This document shows, in pieces, positions 55,936 through 64,000 of a stretch of DNA of 64,000 bases. The position numbers and the translations under genes were made by a program. Origin of the DNA: Cristatella mucedo (lineage: Eukaryota; Bryozoa; Phylactolaemata; Cristatellidae); the NCBI GenBank assembly GCA_009760855.2, contig WPIO01000004.1, positions 4,092,001 through 4,156,000 of the forward strand, in the 5' to 3' direction. The notes beneath the pieces are model-generated. The model saw only the letters and a list, made by a program, of their open reading frames with translations. It was not told where the DNA came from and did no database searches. The stretch's first letter is position 1. The number at the start of each line of letters is the position of its first letter.

Positions 55936-57107
55936 CCGGATCACCGGTGCCTGTTGGTGACAACTCTGTAGCATCTCCCTGAGATAGGACCCAAACCATT
56001 GCAGTGCAGTGATACCCAGTTAAGGTGATAGGCGTTCAAGAAGGGCTTAGGTGATAAATGCTATCAAACTAACTAGCAGAGAGACCCTACTTAAGCCAGC
56101 ATTCCTGAGCCTAGTCGTCATACACTCGAAACAGTGCTAAATCTGTGGAGTGATTAGCTCTAAAATCTGATGGGAACTTGCTTTCTAGGTCAGAAGTTTT
56201 GATAGAGGAGTTTAGCTGGTCTGCCACTGCTCATTCCAGTATCTTTAGATTAGAATAATAACAAGCAGAGTGGGCAGAAGTTTCTGAAGTTCTCTGTATC
56301 TAGTGTCAACTTCTTTATCAGTGGCCTGACAACAGCATTTTTCGCAAGGATGCAGTGCAGGCTTTTGTGTCCCTCATATGCTGGTTGGACGTCTACCCTG
56401 GTTTCAGCCTTTGATTTGCCAACTATCGAAGCATTTCAAAATCTGTGAGCGGTAACTTACTCCCGGCTTTGCTCGTGCTGGGTTGACTCTTGCATCCAGT
56501 TTCTGAGGTCACGTGCTCGATTTATGACGACAGTACTGGCCATCCTCAACCGTGTTTCTATCGACAGATTTCTGCCTGGTTTCGAGCGATTCGCTACGAT
56601 GCATCCAGCTCTGGCAGGATTCTGCCATTTGCTTATTTTTTTTACCCGGCTCGACGATCTATGCTCGACTTGATGGTGCATCGCCTTGCCAGCTCTGCTC
56701 GGAGCCGGCACCGGCGTCGGCATTCGAGTGGCTTCGGCCATGCTGACTGTTTGGTCGACTCCAAATTCCTACTCAAAGCCTGTAGGCAGCAAGCGCACTG
56801 CCTCGACAGTGTCGCTGTCGCTGCTGCTGCTGCTGCTACTGCCGCCACCTCTGACGTGCTGTCAGCAGTCATCGATGGGACTGCTCCCTCGGGATCACAG
56901 CTAATGCCAGCTCGTGTTTGAATCGCCGTCGGATTGAGTTGGTAGAGCCCGGTTGTTTGCTGTTGCGCAGCTGCTGCTGGCCTAGGCCTGAGTCGTGCAC
57001 AGGGCTTTCAGGTTCGGTTTGCCGCCTCCTCAGTTCCAGGCTTGCTCTGTGAAGGGGCTCTGGATGGGTTCCTCTCAGACCCTACTCAGCACTCATCTGC
57101 TGACAGT
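55936..57107. other. Unassigned intergenic sequence
   Basis: A 143-codon plus-strand ORF at 56,490-56,921 ends in an Ala run from a GCT repeat (56,815-56,835); it shows no family resemblance and no supported splice context. Otherwise nothing recognised. Confidence 0.35.
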
Positions 57108-57296
57108 CACTGGTTCTCAACCTTCCTAATGCCGCGACCCTTTTACACAGTTCCTCATGTTGTGGCGACCCATATCCATAAAATTATCGTGTGCGAAATG
57201 TGGAAATGCAGGGTGTTTTCCGATGGTCTTAGGCAACCCGTGTGAAAGGTCGTTCGACCCCCAAAGGGGTTTCGACCCACAGGTTGAGAACTGCTG
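57108..57296 (+). mobile_element. SPIN-like hAT miniature transposon
   Basis: The left end CACTGGTTCTCAACCT and right end AGGTTGAGAACTGCTG are inverted repeats, and the body (CCTAATGCCGCGACCCTT; GTTCCTCATGTTGTGGCGAC; TCGTTCGACCCCCAAAGGGG) is, from memory, that of the non-autonomous SPIN elements (hAT superfamily) found in several mammals, reptiles, frogs and some invertebrates. It is about 189 bases, a normal size. An 8-bp target duplication is not clean; TGCTGAC occurs near both ends. Confidence 0.8.
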
Positions 57297-58240
57297 TGCT
57301 GACTAGTGGCCACTTATGCCTCTGTGCTTGGCAGAGGCACAGGTCACATGCCTTGGTCAGGAGCTGCTGCCCGTGCTGCTGACTCATTGTTGTACTGACT
57401 CGTACTTTGTCAGCTGATGGTTTTGGTAGACCAAGAGTTAACATGAACGAAAGGGGGCAGCTGCAGCCCCTGTAAGGCTGCTGATGTGCACTTGCTGTTT
57501 TCCAGTTACCTGCTGTTCGCAGGCCATCAAATAAGACAGACAGCTGCTGCTTCGCTTGCTGTAGTTTTAGTGGATGAAGGGCTAACAGTAAAGGAAGGGG
57601 CAGGAAAGGGTGGGAAGAAGTTTTATGTTAATTATACCCTCCCAGCAAGGCTTGGGGGCGTGCCCTAGTGAGGTGCTGCTTTCCCCAAAGGACAGCTCCT
57701 CCGGAATGCCGATGATTATGAGCAGGCCGACGGATCAAGCGATGTACCGGTCATGCACGCACCATTGCCCGAGAGGAAAGGTATTTGCAATTATCTACCG
57801 GCTAAGGGCTAAGGTCGATGCTTTTTCTTTACATGGCAGCGTATAGTGTGTGGCCCGTGTGTTGAAGCTGCTGCCGCTGCTGCTTTGCTGTTTGGCTTGG
57901 ATTGGTCCGTGATGCTTCAGGTGTGCCACGTAGCCTTGCATTGCAGGGGGCATGCATTTGAATTTGTTTTTCACATTTTGAGCCTATGTGAATGAGCTTT
58001 GGCCTCGTTCTCGTACGGGCTCAAAGTGAGAGACCAGGAAACTTTGTCCGTTTGAACTAAAGATAATCTAAATGCCCAGTTACAGACATATTGGAGGAAG
58101 AAAGGGTAGTCGGAATCAGTTATCGGTGCACTCGTTTGCAGAAGCATTTTGTAGACGCAGTGAAACACGGAGTCGAAAATGCTGGCTGGTTTTAAGGACA
58201 TCTACCGATTTTTCGCCTTTTCATACCTGTATGTAATTGG
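57297..58240. other. Unassigned sequence upstream of the DNMBP-like gene
   Basis: No exon or repeat recognised. Confidence 0.4.
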
Positions 58241-58244
58241 TTCT

Positions 58245-58400
58245 TTTTTAATGTAATGTAATGTATCTCTGTCTGTAACTCCACAAAGCCAAAAAGGCTA
58301 TGTGGGTGTTACACGCAAGAAAGTTTTGTATTGCATGCACAGCCTAAGTGGCTTTCAGTACGCATTCGGTAGCCAACAGACTTTTTGGACCTTATAAAAA
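58245..58400 (-). mobile_element. LINE family B 3' end (minus)
   Basis: A TGTAATGTAATGTA tail, TCTGTAACTCCACAAAGCCA and GTACGCATTCGGTAGCCAAC show the reversed 3' terminus of family B; the tail repeat TAATG differs from the ATT tail of family A. Confidence 0.7.
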
Positions 58401-58618
58401 AGTGGAAAACAGAGGTGAAGGAGAAATGGCCCCCACCACCCCCTACACAGACCCACGGTATTTGTGGTGCAAGATGCAGTACTTTTGCTGCACTAAACTC
58501 AAAGGGCAGATGTTGCATGCTGCTATGGTTGCGATATACTGACTGATTTGGCCGGTAGGATGTGCTTCCGCTGCTTATGTAGGTGCCACTTCAATGATGT
58601 AGGTGCCGCTGCAATGGC

Positions 58619-58889
58619 ATGAACAAGATGAGGCTGGTACGTGCTGTCTACGACTTTGTAACCGATGTACCTGGCGAGATCAGCTTGAGAAACGGCGACC
58701 TGGTGGTCGTGATTGCCGTCGTCAATGCCGACTGGCTGCGGGGCTGCTGCTACGACAAGAGGGAAGGCATCTTCCCTGCCAGCTTCGTCGAAGATGTGCC
58801 ACTTCCGCCGCTCGAGAATGGCCTGCGGCTTTTCGTAGCAGAGGAAGAATTCTCGGCAACGCATGCCGAAGACCTTGGCTTCAAGAAGG
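58619..58889 (+). CDS. DNMBP: DNMBP/Tuba-like first coding exon: SH3 domain and start of a second
   Basis: The ATG at 58,619 opens MNKMRLVRAVYDF, and residues about 4-58 form a full SH3 domain: ALYDY-type VRAVYDF, acidic RT loop with ISLRNGDLVVV, the WLRG Trp-type motif after DADW-like NADW, GIFPASFVEDV. A spacer LPPLENG leads to a second SH3 start (RLFVAEEEFSATHAEDLGFKKG). The tandem spacing and sequence recall the N-terminus of dynamin-binding protein (Tuba), a Cdc42 GEF scaffold. The donor G|GTGAGC after KKG at 58,890 lies at the classic mid-SH3 position. Reading on gives a stop at 58,948. Downstream exons were not found in the window, so the rest would lie beyond 64,000. Other multi-SH3 scaffolds are possible. 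Confidence 0.7.
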
Positions 58890-59455
58890 GTGAGCTGGAG
58901 GCCGTGCGAGGCAGCAATGGCGTGCATGGCAACTATTGTGTCAGCTAGCTCGTTATCAGTGTTTCTTACTTTGACTTAGTGTGGCTTTGCTGCTGTTGCA
59001 TCGGCTGTGCAGTCTCCAAGTACCGCTGTCTTGCTTTAGCCGTGCAAATTGAGATGCAAGCTGTAGTGCTATTTAAAAAACACTGGCTCCGACACCGAAC
59101 GTAACAGGTTTGAGATTGCATTCGTTATTTACACTCAACTGCTTAGAGCTTATTGTTTATTTTGCAAGCAGCAGTTCTGCCGGTCATGCTAAATGCCAGC
59201 TCACAAGTCAGTGAATTATTTACTAAACGAGAGCAGCATGCCATCCTTCTATGATTATTTGGCATGTGACTTGAAAGCTTTCATCGTTGACAAAAGTGTG
59301 CATATTCCTGCCCCCATGATGTCACCTCGACTGGGTGGCTGTGTTGAGTTACACCCTGCAGCTTCCTTTGGAAAGTTTACAAGGTTTCCACACTTGATGT
59401 ATGTGCAATAATGTATTGTCGCATCTAAGACAATACATTCGGCTCAATTGACTGT
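58890..59455 (+). other. Putative DNMBP-like intron 1, start: nothing recognised
   Basis: No exon, RNA gene or named repeat seen. Confidence 0.4.
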
Positions 59456-59459
59456 CCGA

Positions 59460-59640
59460 CAGAGTCTTTGCATAGCACTGTGGGGACAGCACATCAGGAC
59501 CTAGGTCTTGAGTTCAAGCCCTACACCACGAAGTTTTGTATTGCCCTTTACAAAGAGGAGGAAAGCTGCCTTGAGGCTCTCCCCTTGCTATATATTAAGA
59601 AAGCTATTGAATCTGCCGACTTTTGCTGTTTACATATAAT
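59460..59640 (+). repeat. SINE (tRNA-derived), plus strand
   Basis: B box GAGTTCAAGCCCT, body TTTTGTATTGCCCTTTACAA, and tail TTAAGAAAGCTATTGAATCT then GCCGACTTTTGC match the general order of family S; the A box is weak. Confidence 0.5.
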
Positions 59641-59749
59641 CCTGATTGAGATAATACATCTCTTGCTGCAAATGTCTTCTCTCCTGGCTACCTTTTTACA
59701 CACGAGGTCGCTTAGTCCATGAGTGTGCTATTGAAAATGCACCAGAGTA

Positions 59750-61290
59750 TAATGATAATGATAATGACAGTAAGTCGTTTGTATAGCACTCTGAGAACTA
59801 AATCTCTATCCAGGTGCTTGAAAATTCCCTTAAAGAGTAGCGATCATCAAGAGTAGATGACAAACAAGCTATTCTGCCTATAGGAGTATACAATAGCCTG
59901 CATGCTTTTGCATGCTGAGGTCAGCATGCAAAAGCGCACAAGAAGACACCAATGGCAACTGGTTAGTAACATTCACTGAATCATGCACAGGTAATCACGC
60001 AAGGCAGTGTTACAAAAAAGACATTTCTCTCGGAAGGGAAAGCTAAGTGAAACAAAATGGTCTTCAGCTGACTCGATAAACGATGCTAAGTCATTCCAGG
60101 TCACGACAGAAGCAGGAAGCATGCTTCAGACTTTCGGTATGCACGAGCTGAAGGCTCGATCACCATTATTGCAGGTGGCAAACTGAAGACCGAAGAGTAG
60201 GCAGTGAAAATGCTCACTAGTGGAGTTAAGGAGGTTGCATACATAGTGCATAGATAGGTTTGTGCAAGCGAGTAAAGTGACCTATAGGCCAGAAAGTGGA
60301 TCTTGAAGTCGATTTGACACTTGATAGAGAGACAGTGAAGCTCAGACAGAAATGTTGTGATGTGGCAGCTACTCCATTGACAGAGCAGGCTGAGCTGTCG
60401 ATATTTGCTCGAGTTGCAGACGATTACTCTCACTGCCCAAAAGTCCCGAATAAAGGGGATTGCAGGAATGTAGACCTAAAGGAAACAAACGCATGAGCTA
60501 TTTTGGCTGTCATATTCTTGTCAAAGCAAGCTCTGATTTTGGTGATGTTCTTTAGCTGAAAGTAAATTGAATTAAGGTAGAGGCAATGTGCTTATCTAAT
60601 GACTAGTCGTTATGGACCAGCATGCCCAGATTATGGGCGTATGTCACTGGTGTAACGCTAGATGAAGAAATTTTGAGGTGGAGGTCTTTGAACTTTAGGC
60701 CGACCTTCCGGGTTGCCCATGACTATAAGGTTGGTCTCATCTTCATTAAGCCCTAACAAGTAAGTGGCCATCTAGGTGTGAATGTAGTCGATGCTTGTAC
60801 CGAGTTGGATGTTAAGCAAAGCTTAGAAGGTTCGAAGGATATGCAGATCTATATGTCGACGGCAGAGCAGTAAAAGTCAAGATTGCCTTTGGGTATGATA
60901 TCGGCCAGAGCGAGAGTATAGATAGTTAAAAGAAGCATACCCAAGACAGAACCGTGACCGTGACCCCATCGTTCAGGGGCTCCTAATAATTGACAGGAGT
61001 TTATATCTATGCTTTTACATATCTATATACAATTTATTTGTTTCCATATCTCGAAATGAGGTAGGGATATAACCCAGTGCAGCATTATTCCGGTCGTCCA
61101 CAGGCATTTTGAGACGGGCTTTAGAAGGATCTGGTGGTCAATTGTGTCAAATGCTGCTTGGAGATCTGGGAGAATCAGCAGAGAGACCCTATCCGATATC
61201 GCCTTACTCAGAAAGTCATCGTGAACCAGATGCAGAGCAGTTTTTGTGGAATGGTTTGTCCTAAATCCCGATTGGAACCTACCAATTAGA
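59750..61290 (-). mobile_element. LINE family C, longest copy (minus)
   Basis: The 3' tail is at 59,750-59,830 (AATGATAATGATAATGA; TGTATAGCACTCTGAG). The RT end (LHCLSIKCQIDFKIHFLAYR) is at 60,230-60,350, followed upstream by RT core sequence to about 61,290 (TTTTTGTGGAATGGTTTGTC, the STETAL region reversed). Aligns with the shorter copy at 34,915. Confidence 0.68.
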
Positions 61291-61394
61291 CCGAGTGTTT
61301 TCCCACTGCTGCCATGCTGCTGGCTGGTGCTTCGTTTCGTAAAGACTGCATTGCTGGCTGGATGGTGCTAGGATGGAAAAAACCCTATTTCTTA

Positions 61395-61495
61395 ATAATA
61401 ATAATAATAATAATAATTCACTTGATAAAGCACCCTCAGAGAACTTAATCTCTCTCTAGGCACTTTACATTTGCTGCAAAGTGAAATGCAATTCT
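61395..61495 (-). mobile_element. LINE family A 3' end (minus) with (AAT)n tail
   Basis: AATAATAATAATAATAATAA precedes the reversed family signature (TTGATAAAGCACCCTCAGAG; CTAGGCACTTTACATTTGC). Confidence 0.75.
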
Positions 61496-62000
61496 TCTCC
61501 CGACAAATCGGGTTATTGGTTTCAATGGAATAAAACCCGATTTTGCCGATTAAAACCTGGTTTTTATTTCGGCGTGTCGCCATACTTCAATCCTGATCCT
61601 GGTCTGCGTCCTCGGCCGTCACTGTCGCCGTCGATGCTGTACATAGTGTTGTCGCATTCCGGCACCGGGCAGTAGTAGAATGTGGTGAAGTTCAACTTGA
61701 TAAAAATGGGCTTCTCGGCGGTCTTGGACGCCAGCCTATTTCTCATTTTGAAATGGATAAATTCCATCGGCAAGAAATTTCGCTCAGATGCAGCCGTTTA
61801 CGTTGCCGCACTGAATAGTTGGATGGGGAATTTTTGGAGAGCTGCCGTCGGTCTGCTGCCACTCCAACAAGGCCTTCCCGTTAGAAGGGAGGCTGACCGA
61901 CTTTAATAAAACTGGATTTGGGTAGGATCCAGATGGTCGGGTTTTGTATAAAAACCGATTAAAACCCAAGTGACTAAAACCGCACCCTGACATCCGTTGG
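61496..62000. repeat. Unclassified repeat-like block with AACCGATTAAAACC ends
   Basis: Left part contains CCCGATTTTGCCGATTAAAACC, right part GGTCGGGTTTTGTATAAAA and CCGATTAAAACCC, giving short direct and inverted similarities about 400 bases apart around a moderately GC-rich core. A 69-codon minus ORF with a Cys-x4-Cys pair lies inside. It may be an unrecognised short transposon. Confidence 0.3.
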
Positions 62001-62754
62001 CCACCGAAAGAACAAGAAAAGCCAGTCATGCTTGGAGTAAACTGCTAATTACTGGTTAATGCGTAACGGCCACTGCCTCTGTGGAGTTTGAGGCAGAGAT
62101 TTGGTGCATTGCACTGTATGTTGGTACGTCGAGTTTTCATTTTACGATGGCCAAGTTTGACGGGCCTATACTGAAACCCGAAATTAGAGATTATCGACTG
62201 TAATTCCATCGCAAAAGTTGGTTTATAACATTCACTGACTACTGTTGCCTAGTTCCTACTGGCAGTTGAAGAGGCAGCAGAGTGGGCGTATGAGCATGAA
62301 CGTTTTAAAGCTTGCAAGTCCTGCAAGGAATGGTTCCCATCTAGATGCCCATCGATGCCACTCTGGAAGTATTATTGGCTTCATAAAAAAAGTGGAAAGC
62401 CTTGTACCTGCCTCTTGTTGCAAAGCGCCTGCCATCGCCAGACGGCTGCTGGCCTCAGATGCACCGCCATGCTGCATCTGCAGCAGCAGCTGCGCGGCAT
62501 CTCACCTCTGCCACATTCTGTGTCGCTATAATATCTAGTAATTTGCAAATTCGGTACGTAGGCTTGTCTGTGGTGACGACTGCCACATTGCAGCACTTCT
62601 TTCAGCCAGTCATGGCTTGCTATGTGGCGGCTGATCGTTCGTGTGATGGAGGTTCCCTTACTTGCCGTACTGACCGTACAAGTTGTACGACTGGTCATGC
62701 TCTCTGGTCGCCGACCACAGCAGGTTTATTGCTGAAGCCTGGCACCGAATTAGC

Positions 62755-63115
62755 AACTACAATAAGAATAATAGTACATTTGTATAGCACCCTCAGAGAG
62801 CTCGATCATTCTTTCTAGGCACTTTGCATTTGCTGTAAAGCAGGAAGCACGATCATAGTGTTAGTGGTAGCATGCTCAATGAACAAGAAGCATAACCTGG
62901 TTAGAGGTGACATGCACAGTGTCAGCATGCAAATATGGTTAGTGGCAGCATGCACAGTGTCAACATGCACAAGCACACAAAAGGACGAATCACAGGGACC
63001 CACTAAATGCTGTGATAAACTGGTGCATTTTTAGCTTCTTTTTGAATGTCGAGAGATCATCGAGAGGCCATCAGTCGGAAGTGAATTACAAACCAGCACA
63101 TTCATTCGTGCTGCA
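62755..63115 (-). mobile_element. LINE family A 3' UTR copy (minus)
   Basis: The reversed tail (AATAAGAATAATAGTA), the family signature and GCATGCACAGTGTCAGCATGC repeats of the 3' UTR are visible, ending with TTTTTGAATGTCGAGAGATC. A small plus-strand RT relic precedes at 62,555-62,610. Confidence 0.75.
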
Positions 63116-64000
63116 TACAGGGATTCGGCTCGAGCAAGTTAGTTGAAATTTAAACCGTGGCTTTGAAGCCCCGAGTTGAACTTCAAATGAAAAGTAGTCT
63201 TGAGCTTAGTCGGTATAGCACTGGACTAGTGAAGCAGAGGTCGCAAGATCGGTTTTACTCCATCACTCAAACCTCCCCACTTGAGGCAAAATTATTTTTG
63301 ATGCTCAGGCCCCCACCCCCTTGTCGCTCTGTGCTTTGAGATTCTGACCTGCACAAGCTCCACATCAAGCAGCACATCTGCTTGGTGGGCCTGTCAGTCA
63401 CTCATAGTTGTTGGTCCCTTTGCTCGCTGGCTTTGGCTTACTTCTTGAAATACTCACTTTTTTTGGGGGTCCCCTGGTCCCAAACTGGTCACCTCCGTTC
63501 GTTTGGCTCTGCTTCAAACCGACCCCAACTTCTCTGCGCAGGCCACACCTTCAGGTCCGGTGCACCTCAAGCCAAGAGCTCTGCGATGATGCTGCTCGAT
63601 GAGCAGATGTCTAGCGGGACCTCGGTTTCTCTTCTTTGACGTCCCTGGGCTGGAGTTTCTGTGCGAATCGAAGCTTGTCTGGGCCTGTCTGTGGTCGTCT
63701 GAGTGTCCCTTCGGCCAGTCTCATAGGTTACTGCAGCCGCCAATAGTAGGCTAGTACTTGCGCAATGACGCTGTCCCGTTCCTCTACTACAACCTGCTAT
63801 TGCCCTGCTCTTTGTTGAATGTGCTATGCATTGACTCGCTGTGCCTAGGTCTGATTCAGGTATGAGTTGCCCAAAATCTCTCTGCTGCCAGGTTAGCTTT
63901 ATTTGCTATCGTGGTCTGGTCAACGTTTAGCTTTTTTGGTGCCATGACATATAATGACTGTTCGAATATTCAAAATTTCACTCCAAGCCAGCTGGCCACG
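63116..64000. other. Unassigned, putative DNMBP-like intron
   Basis: 63,203-63,270 has a degenerate tRNA-like A box (AGCTTAGTCGGTATAGCAC) that may be a SINE relic. No exon was recognised to the window end. Confidence 0.35.

Noticed and set aside
56490-56921. 143-codon ORF with Ala run as a possible host exon
   Set aside because: No recognisable domain, the Ala run comes from a GCT repeat, and an antisense frame is equally open.

Overview
The window joins two very different kinds of DNA. Positions 1 to about 10,127 are visibly AT-rich, intronless and densely packed. They carry virus-like genes of the polinton / adintovirus / polinton-like virus (PLV) grade: a packaging ATPase, an adenain-type cysteine protease behind a zinc ribbon, a minor-capsid-type protein with a phospholipase A2-like domain, a pX-like hydrophobic protein, an HNH-AP2 endonuclease, and three consecutive fibre-like genes built on tail-fibre-type repeats. 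Blocks alternate in strand. Many genes begin directly after a TATAG(G)AAA-type box. Most genes are broken by premature stops or single-base shifts in A/T runs, so this looks like a decaying integrated copy that continues beyond position 1. No major capsid protein, DNA polymerase B or integrase lies inside the window.

From about 10.3 kb onward the sequence is an intron-rich invertebrate-type metazoan genome; I cannot fix the phylum. One host gene is well resolved. An HBS1L/SKI7-type translational GTPase runs on the + strand from an ATG at 11,252 to about 36,204-36,306, and I could place 15 exons whose splice phases all agree. They encode the short N-terminus, an HBS1_N domain, a very long Ala/Ser/Pro-rich exon (23,450-25,363), and the complete GTPase plus EF-Tu-like domains II and III. 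The long exon is symmetric in phase (1/1). Skipping it leaves about 694 residues, close to human HBS1L; including it adds 638. This matches the HBS1/SKI7 alternative-splicing arrangement known in other eukaryotes. At 58,619-58,889 a second host gene begins: two SH3 segments resembling the N-terminus of DNMBP/Tuba.

The remaining host DNA is a dense layer of transposon remains. There are at least three LINE families (L2/CR1-like), often 5'-truncated or with inverted segments and ending in ATT-type tails; a tRNA-derived SINE family; a small LTR retrotransposon with two LTRs, a gag remnant and a pol tail; two solo LTRs nested in one LINE copy, both with 5-bp target duplications; a Tc1/mariner remnant; a SPIN-like hAT miniature element; and TA, GT and GA simple repeats.

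The exon and transposon calls are read directly from sequence patterns. Family assignments rest on remembered motifs and were not searched against a database.
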